DNA of 64,000 bases from Stagnimonas sp. (GCA_030696045.1 JAUYNO010000004.1:1-64000); one strand, 5' to 3'. Counted from the stretch's first letter, positions 35,416 through 44,076 are shown. The notes: generated by a model from the letters alone, not told the origin. Program-made: numbers and translations.

Positions 35416-36102
35416 GTGGCTGACTCGACAATAAAAAAAACCCTTCTGTCCCAGGAACTGGCGCGTCTGCGCAAGGATTTCAGCGACGCGCCGGGAAAAG
35501 GGAGGGCTACCCCGCTGGACGCCTTCAACGTAGCCGCCCGCGACTGGATCGACGGGAAGAGGATTGATGTTGGCCGCATTGCGGATGAGCTTGGCGTGGG
35601 CCGTGCAACGGTCTTCCGTTGGGTGGGCAGTCGTGAGCAACTGATTGGAGAAGTGATCTGGTCGCTGTGCATCGTGCTCTGGAGGGATTCGGTCAAGCAC
35701 GCGAAAGGCACTGGCGCCGACTACGTCGCTGATCTGAGCCATCGCGTCATGGACGGCATCCTGGCAGCAGATCCGCTTCGGAGGTTCCTAGAGCAAGACC
35801 CTGAATTTGCGCTGCGGATCCTCACTTCAAAATCCAGCATCGTTCAGGCGCGGATTGTTGAAGAGACAGCAAAGGTTCTGCGTGAACTTGAAGCAGCTGG
35901 CCACATAAAACCAGCCGTGGATGTCGATAGCTTGGCGTATTTGCTGGTCCGCGTCGTCGAGTCGTTTACGTACAGCGATCAGATCACTGGTCGCCAGCCG
36001 AACATTGAGATCGCGCGTGAAGCCATTCGAATTCTCGTCGCCGCAGAACCTCGCTCGGGAGCGGAAAAGAAAATCCAAGCGCTCGATGGAAACTTCACCT
36101 GA
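35416..36102 (+). CDS. QsdR/TetR-type transcriptional regulator
   Basis: A 228-residue regulator with an N-terminal HTH (IDVGRIADELGVGRATVFRWV, about 49-69), which resembles TetR-type helices, and an all-alpha C-terminal ligand domain with the REQLIGEVIW and ILTSKSSIVQARIVEE segments seen in QsdR-family proteins. QsdR of Rhodococcus represses a lactone-degradation operon and responds to lactone products. The ligand here is unknown. Start GTG at 35416 follows GAGGTGA at a spacing of seven. It is divergent from the lipoprotein operon and upstream of the desaturase. Confidence 0.8.
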   Translation: MADSTIKKTLLSQELARLRKDFSDAPGKGRATPLDAFNVAARDWIDGKRIDVGRIADELGVGRATVFRWVGSREQLIGEVIWSLCIVLWRDSVKHAKGTGADYVADLSHRVMDGILAADPLRRFLEQDPEFALRILTSKSSIVQARIVEETAKVLRELEAAGHIKPAVDVDSLAYLLVRVVESFTYSDQITGRQPNIEIAREAIRILVAAEPRSGAEKKIQALDGNFT

Positions 36103-36249
36103 GCGAAGCTTCGACCTCCGATATTCCGGGTGTCCGCAGCATCTTTACGCTCCCGACTATCGTCAGCATAGCCGGCTATCTGTCACCTGCAATTAGGTCT
36201 GGCCCATCGCGATCTAAAAGTTGATTGCGTCGCATCGAAGGATGCGGCA

Positions 36250-37362
36250 GTGCTTTTTACAAATCACAGAACAATGGCGGACACAATGTCAAATATCTAT
36301 TTTCAAAAGGTCGTCGCCACGATGACCGACGAAGAGAAAATCAACCACGTCAGAACCAACATGCAACTGGCAGGTGATTCTCTGCGAAGCCGTCACCCTT
36401 GGCTGCGGCATCAGGACGCAATCGGCGCATCGATCATGACTCTCTCCGTTATCGGAATGATCGCCAGCGCCGTGCTGTTTTACGTCGGGTGGATTCCATG
36501 GTGGGTATGCACCCCGGCAATTGCTCTGTTCGCTTCGTTTGTTCATGAGTTGGAGCACGACCTGATCCACTTCATGTACTTCCGAAAGACTCCGCGCATC
36601 AATTCAGCAATGCTTCTAATCGGCTGGCTCGTTCGCCCAAGTACTCTGAATCCTTTGGTCCGACGTCGGTTGCACATGCATCATCACAAACACTCTGGAA
36701 CAGAGACCGACCTGGAAGAACGCGGCATCACCAACGGTGTTCCGTGGGGTATAAGTCGCCTCTTGATGACCGGGGACAATCTGCTTTCGGTGTATATGCG
36801 TCCATGGACAACGCTTCGAATCACTGCGGACTTCGTCCGAAGTCAGAAAGCCAGCTCACCAGCAGAATATCGCGCCATTGGGCGCGAGGTTCGGATGGGA
36901 TACTTTCCAATAGCTGTTATCTACTATACGGCTTGGCATGGCTGGATCGCCTTCCATTTGGTTGACGTAGTTGCTGCGGCTATTGGCCATCCACTTCAAA
37001 TCTCATCCTCAGTACAGGGCATAGTTCGCGCGCTCGATTTCGCCGCAGTCGTGCTGATGTTGCCAAGTTTTTTGAGGACATTTTGCCTGCATTTCATTAG
37101 TTCGAACATGCACTACTACGGGGACGTTGAAGACGAAAACCCCCTACAGCAATGCCAGGTTCTAAATGCCTGGTGGACCCTGCCATTCCAGTTGTTCTGC
37201 TTTAACTTTGGGGGCACCCATGCCATCCATCATTTCCTGGTAAAGGAGCCGTTCTACGTTAGGCAATGGACAGCGCCAACCGCCCACAAGGTGCTTCGTG
37301 AGGTTGGCGTCAGGTTCAACGACGTAGGTACGTTCCGGCGGGCAAATCGGTACGCCATCTAA
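36250..37362 (+). CDS. Membrane fatty-acid desaturase-like protein
   Basis: A 370-residue membrane di-iron protein with the three His boxes of the desaturase/hydroxylase superfamily: HELEH (99-103), HMHHH (142-146) and HAIHH (about 329-333), plus four or more transmembrane segments. It may desaturate or hydroxylate a lipid acyl chain or related hydrophobic compound. The GTG at 36250 was chosen because GAAGGA lies seven bases upstream; ATG codons at 36274 and 36286 are alternatives. It is the last gene of the island, 147 bp after the regulator. Confidence 0.87.
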   Translation: MLFTNHRTMADTMSNIYFQKVVATMTDEEKINHVRTNMQLAGDSLRSRHPWLRHQDAIGASIMTLSVIGMIASAVLFYVGWIPWWVCTPAIALFASFVHELEHDLIHFMYFRKTPRINSAMLLIGWLVRPSTLNPLVRRRLHMHHHKHSGTETDLEERGITNGVPWGISRLLMTGDNLLSVYMRPWTTLRITADFVRSQKASSPAEYRAIGREVRMGYFPIAVIYYTAWHGWIAFHLVDVVAAAIGHPLQISSSVQGIVRALDFAAVVLMLPSFLRTFCLHFISSNMHYYGDVEDENPLQQCQVLNAWWTLPFQLFCFNFGGTHAIHHFLVKEPFYVRQWTAPTAHKVLREVGVRFNDVGTFRRANRYAI

Positions 37363-37401
37363 ACGCCTTTGTATGAGCCGGAGTATTCGGCGTGGTAACC
37401 G

Positions 37402-37539
37402 CCAAGGCCGGCCGGCCGCGTTCGGCGACCCTGGTCATCACCAAGAAGGACGGTGGTCAGATCGGCGTCTGAATCCGCCCGCTGTGAACGGAGCCCGCCT
37501 AGTGCGGGCTCTTTTTTTTTGGCCGGCGCGGCGCCAGCG
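37402..37539 (+). repeat. Direct repeat, copy 2 (phoX 3'-end remnant plus terminator)
   Basis: A 138-bp copy of 30662-30800. It encodes a start-less tail of PhoX (KAGRPRSATLVITKKDGG, then QIGV and a stop at 37470-37472), with Ser changed to Thr, followed by the same terminator with nine T instead of eight (37491-37520). It marks the right boundary of the island and lies next to the convergent TonB receptor gene. It is not a functional gene by itself. Confidence 0.95.
37491..37520 (+). terminator. Duplicated phoX-type terminator
   Basis: GAGCCCGC, loop CTAGT, GCGGGCTC and nine T, identical in stem to the terminator at 30751. It would stop plus-strand transcription from the desaturase gene. 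Confidence 0.93.
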
Positions 37540-37545
37540 CAGTCC

Positions 37546-37577
37546 AAAAAAAGGGCCGCGACTACCGGTCGCGGCCC
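37546..37577 (-). terminator. Rho-independent terminator of the TonB receptor gene
   Basis: On the minus strand a GGGCCGCGAC stem with a five-base loop (37553-37577) is followed by seven T (37546-37552 read as A on the plus strand). It lies 23 bp after the receptor stop codon. Confidence 0.93.
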
Positions 37578-37600
37578 GAGTTTTACTTCCCAAGGAAGTC

Positions 37601-39736
37601 CTAGAACGCGGCCTCCAGCGTCAGGCTGACACCGCGGCCCCGCGCGTCGATGCCGGAGGCGTGCTCGCGATAGCTCTTGTCGAGCAGGTTCTCGCCCATC
37701 AGCTGCAGGCGGAGGTTCTCGCCGACGCTCCAGCGCCCGGCAAGATTCAGCACGGCGAAGCCGGCAGTGCCACCCTCGGCAATGCGGTTGTCAGCCCGGT
37801 CGGCGCTGTCCAGGCGGTGCTGGCTGTCGTTGAACCAGAGGCTGGGCTCAAGCTCGACCTTGGCCAGCGGCTGCCAGGCGAGGGCCAGCAGGCCGTTCAG
37901 CGGCGGCACCCGGTTGCCCGGCTCGGTGAGACCGCCGTTCTTCTGCTCGGCCCAGGTGTAGTTGAGCGTGGCGCGGGCCAGCAGCTTCGGCAGCAGGCGG
38001 TAGCGCAGCGCGCCCTCGAAGCCGTAGTAAGTCGCCTCGGCGATGTTCTGGTTCTGGGCGCAACCGTCGGCCTCGGTGCAGCCCTGCTCGCCGTTCGGCA
38101 CGGCGGGGTTGATGAGGGTGATGCGGTCCTCGTACCTGGCATAGAACAGCGTGGCCTCGCCGGCCAGCGAGCCGCCGCGGAACTTCAGTCCGGTATCGGC
38201 CGACAGCAGGCTCTCGGGCTTGAGGCCGGTGTTGGCAACCACCACCCGGCCGCCGGCACGATCCCCGACCTGGGCGAGGTCGTTGATGTTGGGCGCGCGG
38301 TAGCCGCGGCCGAGATTGCTGGCCCAGGCGAGATTCGGGGTGATGGCGTAGCGCAGGCCCAGCTGGGCGCTGTAGTCGGTGTTGTCGATCTTGCCGGCGA
38401 CGGCGCGGTCGGACTCCGGCGCAGCCGGCAGCTCGGTCGAGGTCTGGTTGACGCGACCACCGACATCCAGCAGCCAGTCCGGCGCGAACCGCCAGGCATC
38501 CGACAGGTAGACGCCGAAGTTGTCGGAGCGAGCGCCGTTCGGGAAGCGGCTCTTGAAGCCGGTGCTCGGCGAGTTCGGGTTGAACGGCCCGCCGGCATCG
38601 CTGCGGTACTTGGCGCTCTTCACCGCGTCGCGGTACAGCTCGATGCCATAACTCAGCTGCTGCGCGCCGCCTAGGGCGCTGCGGGCGGCAAGGGTGAAGC
38701 CGTCCAGCGTCGAGCGGTTCTTCTCGCGCTCCTGGCGGGTGAGATTGCGCAGCAGGTCGTAGCGATCATCGTCGATCACCTGGCGACCCAGGTGCGCCTC
38801 CAGACTGTCGATGAAGCCCAGCGGGGCGGTGTGGCGCCAGCGCAGGTGATAGAACTCGCGGCTGTTGAAATACACCGACTGGGCGCGCGCCGGGTTGGAG
38901 CCGGTGATGGGCTTGGAACCCGGCACCATCTCGTTGTAGCGGAAGAAGCCGTCGGGCACATCGAAGTACTGCAGCGACAGCATCAGCTCGTCGCTGGCGG
39001 TCGGCGCCCACAGGCTCTTCAGATCATAGGCGCGGGAGGTGTACTCACCAGGGCCCACCGTGTCACCGAAGCGGATATTGCCCTGCCCGTCCGCCGACTG
39101 ACCCTGGTCGCCGCCGATCTGGCGGTTGCCGTAGCTCGCCGTGGTGTAGCCGCCGCTGACCGAGAGCCGGTCGTTGCCGACCGCGTGGCTGACCCGGCCG
39201 ATCTTGGCGAGATCGGCACTGCCGTAGTGCAGCTTCGCCTCGGTGCGGTAGCCGACCTCGCTGCCCTCGAAGCGCGCCTCCGGCGTGCGGATCTGGATCA
39301 CGCCGCCCATGGCGTCCGGGCCGTACAGGGTGGCGTAGGGGCCGCGCAGCACTTCCAGCTGCTCGATGTTCCAGGGATCGACCAGGGCGATGTACTGGCT
39401 GGGCGCGGTGCGGAAGAAGGCGTTGTTGAGGCGGAAGCCATCGACCAGGTGCAGCACCTCGGCACCCTTCAGGCCGCGAACGATGGCCATGCCCTGGCCG
39501 GGGCCGGTCTGCTGGAAGTAGACGCCGGCCTCGCCGCGCAGCAGCTCGGCCATCACCTGCGGGCTCTTCTTGTCGATGGCCTCGGCGTCGAGCACGGTGA
39601 GCGGCTGCGGCAGCTCGAAGCCGGGCTCGGGCAGACGGCCAGCGGTGACCTGGACCGGTTCCAGGATCACCGGATCGGCGAACGCAGGGCTGGCGAGCAT
39701 CGCGGCGGCGATGGCCAGGAGACTGGGCTTGAACAT
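37601..39736 (-). CDS. TonB-dependent outer-membrane receptor
   Basis: A 711-residue receptor: signal peptide about 1-20 (ending AFA), a TonB-box-like segment VILEPVQVTAG, a plug domain (about 40-160: LPQPLTVLDAEAIDKKSP, MAIVRGLKGAEV, VLRGPYATLYGPDAMGGV), a 22-strand barrel and a C-terminal aromatic residue (SLTLEAAF). Length fits a single-substrate receptor; the substrate is not deducible. ATG at 39736 starts the signal peptide and follows CAGGGA. It is 74 bp downstream of the PHP lipoprotein gene on the same strand. No Fur box was seen. Confidence 0.93.
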   Translation of the reverse strand: MFKPSLLAIAAAMLASPAFADPVILEPVQVTAGRLPEPGFELPQPLTVLDAEAIDKKSPQVMAELLRGEAGVYFQQTGPGQGMAIVRGLKGAEVLHLVDGFRLNNAFFRTAPSQYIALVDPWNIEQLEVLRGPYATLYGPDAMGGVIQIRTPEARFEGSEVGYRTEAKLHYGSADLAKIGRVSHAVGNDRLSVSGGYTTASYGNRQIGGDQGQSADGQGNIRFGDTVGPGEYTSRAYDLKSLWAPTASDELMLSLQYFDVPDGFFRYNEMVPGSKPITGSNPARAQSVYFNSREFYHLRWRHTAPLGFIDSLEAHLGRQVIDDDRYDLLRNLTRQEREKNRSTLDGFTLAARSALGGAQQLSYGIELYRDAVKSAKYRSDAGGPFNPNSPSTGFKSRFPNGARSDNFGVYLSDAWRFAPDWLLDVGGRVNQTSTELPAAPESDRAVAGKIDNTDYSAQLGLRYAITPNLAWASNLGRGYRAPNINDLAQVGDRAGGRVVVANTGLKPESLLSADTGLKFRGGSLAGEATLFYARYEDRITLINPAVPNGEQGCTEADGCAQNQNIAEATYYGFEGALRYRLLPKLLARATLNYTWAEQKNGGLTEPGNRVPPLNGLLALAWQPLAKVELEPSLWFNDSQHRLDSADRADNRIAEGGTAGFAVLNLAGRWSVGENLRLQLMGENLLDKSYREHASGIDARGRGVSLTLEAAF

Positions 39737-39810
39737 GGGAATCCCTGAATGAGTTGATGACGGCTTCAGGTCGGACGTTAGCGAGTCCGATGTAAAGACT
39801 TGGTCAATTC

Positions 39811-41466
39811 TTAGGAACCTGCCGACGCCGGCTTCAGGAAAATCGGATTGCCAATCACGGTGCGGGTCTGGGCGTCGCGCAGCTCGATCCGCCAGAACGT
39901 GCCGAGCGGGCCTTCGCTGACCGGCAGCCGGGCGGCCGCCTGGGTGTGCACATAGGGATCGGTCGGCACCGGCAGGCTCAGCACCGGCAGGCCGTTGGCG
40001 TAGTAGCTCAGCAACTGGCCGACGCCGCCGCTGACCGTGGTGGTCAGCGTCGCGGTCTCGCCCTCGGCCAGCACCAGGCTGTCGCCATAGATGCCCTGCT
40101 GCCCGCCCGGCCCGCTGGCTTCGAACAACACCTGCGGCGAGTTGGCGATGCCGCGCGCACGGATATAGGCATGGCCGGCCCGGATCGCCGCGCTCAGCGC
40201 CGGCCGCGACAGGTTCTGCGCGTGCACGGCGGTGGCGCTGGAGCCATAGCCCTTGCGGCTGCGCTGGTCCTCGGCGTCGACGCCCTTGCTGTCGGAACCG
40301 CTGACGGCGGTGATCTTGTAGCCCTGGGCCAGCAGGCCCTCCCATTTCTGGATGGCGGTGGCGACGAAGGGGTTCTCGATCGAACCGGCCGGCAGCGGAA
40401 TGCCGAGGTCGTCGGCAGTGGCGATCATCGGCCCGTTCACCAGCTCGATGGTGTCGACCTGGGACCAGTCCACGGCGTCGTCGAGCTCGAAGTAGCAACC
40501 CCGGCAGAAATTGCTGAACAGCGGCGGCGGAAAGGTGGTCGGGTGGTTGACGCCGAACAGCGCGCCGTCGGCCTTGCTCAGGCGCTGGATCTCGGCGGCG
40601 CTGACGTCCTCGAAACCGTGCCGGTATTCGAGCACCGAGGGCGTTTCGCCGAAGGCCATCATGTGACCGTGGTAGGTGATGATCTCGCGCCCCGGCCAGA
40701 TCAGCAGGTCCGGGTGCTGGCGCTGCACCGCGCCGAGCGTGTGCCAGTGCTGGCCGGTGACGTACTCGGTGACCATCAGGAAATCCAGCTGCGCGGCGCG
40801 CGCCTGGGCGATGAAGTCGGGCCAGTCCGGCGCGTTCGGGTTGGAATGGTAGGCGTGCATGTGGAAGTCGCCGTGATACCAGCCGGCGCCGAAGCGCGCG
40901 ACATGGCCGCGATCCACCGGGTCCTCGGCCGGCGGCGCGCCGGCTGCCGCCGCCTTGCACTCGACCCGGACGCGATAGTCCGCGCCATTGGGCGCGACGG
41001 CGGCGATGCCGAGGTCGGCGAACCAGAGGCCGGGCTCGATGCGGCCGGGCACGAAGCCGCGATCCGCGCCATCGGCCTGCACGAAGATCGGCGCCTGCTC
41101 GTTGTCGCTGCGACCCTGGCGCGAACCGCCCCAGCCGCGGAAGCCGGCGGCACTGCGGTAGCCGCGCTGGTCCCAGAGCCCGAGGTCGAAGGTGGTGCTG
41201 GTCAGCGGTGTGCTGGGCGGGTTGCCCGGCTTGTCACTCCAGTCATAGCTCAGCTCGACCCGGCCGGTACCCGGCGCCACCGCGAACGGCAGCATGCGGT
41301 AGCTCTTGGCGTCGCCGCCGCCGGCGCTGCCGGTAAACTCCAGCGGCGCGGCGCCGGGTGCGCAGGCCGGCGCCGACGGCAGGCCGCCACCGGTCGGTGG
41401 CGTGCTGGAATCGCCGCAGGCGCTCAACAGCGACAGCAGCAGGATCGGCAGCAAGGAGGCTTTCAT
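39811..41466 (-). CDS. PHP-domain (CehA/McbA-like) metallo-phosphoesterase lipoprotein
   Basis: A 551-residue lipoprotein: lipobox LLSAC (Cys17), then an N-terminal beta domain (about 30-180), a PHP-type catalytic domain beginning WYHGDFHMHAYHS (about 205-217) and continuing with ITYHGHMMAFG and GVNHPTTFPP, and a C-terminal beta region. The clustered His residues are typical trinuclear-metal ligands. Family members hydrolyse phosphoesters or, in CehA, carbamates, so the substrate is uncertain. It precedes the TonB receptor gene on the same strand and is likely coexpressed. Confidence 0.85.
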   Translation of the reverse strand: MKASLLPILLLSLLSACGDSSTPPTGGGLPSAPACAPGAAPLEFTGSAGGGDAKSYRMLPFAVAPGTGRVELSYDWSDKPGNPPSTPLTSTTFDLGLWDQRGYRSAAGFRGWGGSRQGRSDNEQAPIFVQADGADRGFVPGRIEPGLWFADLGIAAVAPNGADYRVRVECKAAAAGAPPAEDPVDRGHVARFGAGWYHGDFHMHAYHSNPNAPDWPDFIAQARAAQLDFLMVTEYVTGQHWHTLGAVQRQHPDLLIWPGREIITYHGHMMAFGETPSVLEYRHGFEDVSAAEIQRLSKADGALFGVNHPTTFPPPLFSNFCRGCYFELDDAVDWSQVDTIELVNGPMIATADDLGIPLPAGSIENPFVATAIQKWEGLLAQGYKITAVSGSDSKGVDAEDQRSRKGYGSSATAVHAQNLSRPALSAAIRAGHAYIRARGIANSPQVLFEASGPGGQQGIYGDSLVLAEGETATLTTTVSGGVGQLLSYYANGLPVLSLPVPTDPYVHTQAAARLPVSEGPLGTFWRIELRDAQTRTVIGNPIFLKPASAGS

Positions 41467-41541
41467 GCCGCCAGTGTAGGACGCCCGGGCGACCGGGCGA
41501 TGACGCCAATCCCACGCCAAAACCGGCTAGGCTTGCGATCC

Positions 41542-42468
41542 ATGAGCAATCCCCTCGAAGCCCCCCTGTCCCTGCGCGCCTACTTCATGAAACTGGGCGC
41601 GCGCCTGCTGATCCGGCCGGCCCTGCACGAGCCCGACATGGCGCGGCGCCGGCAGCGGGTGGATGCCCTGAGCCGTTTTACCTGGCCGGCCGGCGGCGCC
41701 ACCTACACCCACGGCAACCTCGGCGGCGTGCCGGTGGAATGGGTGGCGCACCCGGCCAGCGGCGCGCGCGGCTTCGTGCTCTACCTGCACGGCGGCGCCT
41801 ACGTGGTGGGCTCGCCGCGCAGTCACCGGGCCCTGACCTCGCGGCTGGCCCAGGCGGCGCGGATCTGCGTCGCGGCGCTGGACTACCGGCTGGCGCCCGA
41901 GCACCCCTTCCCGGCGGCGCTCGACGACGCCGTCGCCGCCTACCGGGCGCTGCTGGCGCAGGACATCTCCGCCAGCAAGATCATCATCGCCGGCGACTCC
42001 GCCGGCGGTGGCCTGGCACTGGCACTGGCGCTGCGCCTGAAGAGCGAGCCGCTGCCGCAACCGGCCGGCATCGTCTGCCTGTCGCCCTGGACCGACCTGA
42101 GCATGTCCGGCGAATCGGTGAAGAGCCGCGCCGCGCTGGAGGTGATGCTGTCGGAGCAGCTCGGCCGCGATAGCGCCCGCCACTACCTGCAGACGCAGGA
42201 CCCGACCCTGCCCCTGGCCTCACCGCTGTTCGCCGACCTTGCCGGGCTGGCGCCGGTGTTCATCCAGGTCGGCGGCCAGGAGATCCTGCACGACGACGCC
42301 ACCCGCTTCGCCCAGCGCGCCAGCGCCCAGGGCGTGCCGGTGACCCTGCAGACCTGGCCCAATCTCTGGCACGTCTGGCAGCTACACGCCGGCCTGATGC
42401 CGGAGGCCAACGCCGCGATCACCGCCATCGCCAGCTTCATCCACGCCCGGCTGACCGGCAAGCTCTAG
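41542..42468 (+). CDS. HSL-type alpha/beta-hydrolase (esterase/lipase)
   Basis: A 308-residue cytoplasmic esterase of the hormone-sensitive-lipase group: HGGAYVVGSPRSHR oxyanion motif (about 84-97), nucleophile elbow GDSAGGGLA, catalytic Asp and His near the C-terminus (GGQEILHDDA and LWHVWQ). It hydrolyses short- to medium-chain esters in the family; the natural substrate is unknown. It is divergent from the PHP lipoprotein gene by 75 bp. The start at 41542 is an ATG; the longer open frame upstream is antisense shadow. Confidence 0.9.
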   Translation: MSNPLEAPLSLRAYFMKLGARLLIRPALHEPDMARRRQRVDALSRFTWPAGGATYTHGNLGGVPVEWVAHPASGARGFVLYLHGGAYVVGSPRSHRALTSRLAQAARICVAALDYRLAPEHPFPAALDDAVAAYRALLAQDISASKIIIAGDSAGGGLALALALRLKSEPLPQPAGIVCLSPWTDLSMSGESVKSRAALEVMLSEQLGRDSARHYLQTQDPTLPLASPLFADLAGLAPVFIQVGGQEILHDDATRFAQRASAQGVPVTLQTWPNLWHVWQLHAGLMPEANAAITAIASFIHARLTGKL

Positions 42469-42544
42469 ACTGTCCGCCGCCGAGCCCTTACCGCGTTGTC
42501 CGTTCCACCTATGCCGCAGTCCTCCCCCCGGTCGTTCCCTGTTC

Positions 42545-42574
42545 CCGCCAGCCGCGCGCTGCCCGGGCTGGCGG
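42545..42574 (+). other. Hairpin in the leader of the kinase gene
   Basis: CCGCCAGCC (42545-42553) and GGCTGGCGG (42566-42574) pair perfectly with a 12-base loop. It ends 19 bases before the kinase ATG and could modulate its translation or end transcription of the esterase gene; there is no T run. Confidence 0.5.
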
Positions 42575-42593
42575 CGGCGACCGCGCGCCAGGC

Positions 42594-43958
42594 ATGAGCG
42601 AAGACACCGTCACGCCACCCGGCACCCCCGGTGCCGCCAGGCTGGGTTCCCTGCCCGCCGGCGCCCCCGGCCGGATCGGCAAATACGAAATCCGCGGCGT
42701 GCTCGGCAAGGGCGCCAGCGGCCTGGTCTACAAGGGCTTCGATCCCTTCGTGCAGCGCGAGGTGGCGGTCAAGATCGCCCTGCACATGACTGAGGACCGG
42801 CAAGCCGGCAACTTCGAGGCACAGGCCAAGAACTTCTTCATCGAAGCCCGCGCCGCCGGCATGCTCAACCATCCGAACATCATCGGCCTGTTCGATGCCG
42901 GCATGGAGGAAGACCTCTGCTACATCGTCATGGAGTACGTCGACGGCGACACCCTGCTGCCCTGGTGCCGGCGCGCCGGCCCGCGACTGCCGGTCGAGAA
43001 GGTGGTGGACATCGGCCTGCGCTGCGCGCGCGGCCTCGACTACTCGCATTCCAAGGGCGTGCTGCACCGGGACATCAAGCCCAGCAACATCATGATCACG
43101 CTCGACGGCACGCCGAAGATCATGGATTTCTCCATCGCCGAACTGAACGAGCCGCGCGAGGGCGAGGCCAGCGTGGCGGTCGGCTCGCCGCTGTACATGT
43201 CGCCCGAGCAGGTGATGCGCCAGAGCATTGGGCCGACCTCCGATCTCTATTCGCTGGGCGCGGTGCTGTACCAGCTGTTCACCGGCGAGCCGCCGTTCTT
43301 CTCGCCGCACCTGCCCGGCCTGTTCGCGGCGATCCGCAACCAGCCGGCGCCCAATCTGGCGCTGAAGCGCGGCGATGTCTCGCGCGACCTCTGCAACATC
43401 CTGGCCAAGCTGCTGGCCAAGAAGCCCGCCGACCGTTACCAGAACGGGTTGGATCTGGCCACCGATCTGATGCGCGAGCACGAGCGCCTGCGCGCCAGCG
43501 ACGCGCAATCGACCCGCCGCGAAAATCGCGATTCCCTGCGCGGCCTGGCCTTCTTCAACGCCTTCACCGAGACCGAGATCGACGAGATCCTGTCCGCCAG
43601 CCAGCTCAAGACCTTCCCGGCCGGCGCCACCATGGTGCAGGAAGGGGATGTTGAGAGCGCCTTCTACATCCTGGCGATGGGACAGGCCCTGGTGCGCAAG
43701 GGTGGCAAGCCCCTGCATGTGCTCGGCAAGGGCGACTGCTTCGGCGAGATCAGCCTCCTGTCCGGCGTGCGCCGTACCGCTTCGGTGGAAGCGGTGAGCA
43801 CGGTGCTGGCGCTGCGCATCAACGCCACCCTGCTCGACAACCTCGCCACCGACAGCCAGCTGCGTTTCTACAAGACCTTCACGCAGACGCTGATCTACCG
43901 CCTGACCATGACCAGCTCGCGGCTGTCCGCCGCCACTCCGTCGCCGCCGGTCACCTGA
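42594..43958 (+). CDS. Ser/Thr protein kinase fused to a cyclic-nucleotide-binding domain
   Basis: A 454-residue fusion. Residues 30-295 form a Hanks-type kinase: Gly loop GKGASG (38-43), Lys60 (VAVKI), HRDIKPSN (158-165) and SPEQ. The magnesium-binding DFG motif reads DFS (178-180). Residues about 330-440 are a cyclic-nucleotide-binding fold with the phosphate-binding cassette FGEISLLSGVRRTASV. No transmembrane segment is visible. It suggests cAMP- or cGMP-gated phosphorylation, possibly with the kinase domain as the output. The gene lies 125 bp after the esterase, with a hairpin before its start. Whether DFS weakens catalysis is unknown. Confidence 0.93.
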   Translation: MSEDTVTPPGTPGAARLGSLPAGAPGRIGKYEIRGVLGKGASGLVYKGFDPFVQREVAVKIALHMTEDRQAGNFEAQAKNFFIEARAAGMLNHPNIIGLFDAGMEEDLCYIVMEYVDGDTLLPWCRRAGPRLPVEKVVDIGLRCARGLDYSHSKGVLHRDIKPSNIMITLDGTPKIMDFSIAELNEPREGEASVAVGSPLYMSPEQVMRQSIGPTSDLYSLGAVLYQLFTGEPPFFSPHLPGLFAAIRNQPAPNLALKRGDVSRDLCNILAKLLAKKPADRYQNGLDLATDLMREHERLRASDAQSTRRENRDSLRGLAFFNAFTETEIDEILSASQLKTFPAGATMVQEGDVESAFYILAMGQALVRKGGKPLHVLGKGDCFGEISLLSGVRRTASVEAVSTVLALRINATLLDNLATDSQLRFYKTFTQTLIYRLTMTSSRLSAATPSPPVT

Positions 43959-44076
43959 ATTCGCGCGCCAGTCGCGCCAAGCCACCGCGCGCAGCGGAAG
44001 GCGCTTTACTGCCCGCATGGCGTGCAGGACGAACTCAAGTATCTGCCGCCGTTGACCGCAGACCGGAGCCGGCGCA

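Larger units (their letters stand above)
30801..37401. mobile_element. Putative acquired island between phoX direct repeats
   Basis: About 6.6 kb flanked by the two 139-bp repeats. The base composition falls to about 52% G+C in a sampled line, compared with about 67% in flanking DNA, and codon use is more AT-tolerant. It carries three minus-strand lipoprotein genes and two plus-strand genes (QsdR-type regulator, desaturase). No integrase, transposase gene or terminal inverted repeat was found, so the route of entry is unknown. The 3' end of a gene is a common integration target, and copy 2 may be the original chromosomal end. Confidence 0.75.

Noticed and set aside
37359-37547. A 62-codon minus-strand frame across repeat copy 2, similar to one across copy 1
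   Set aside because: It only exists because the phoX 3' end is duplicated; it is antisense to the phoX tail.
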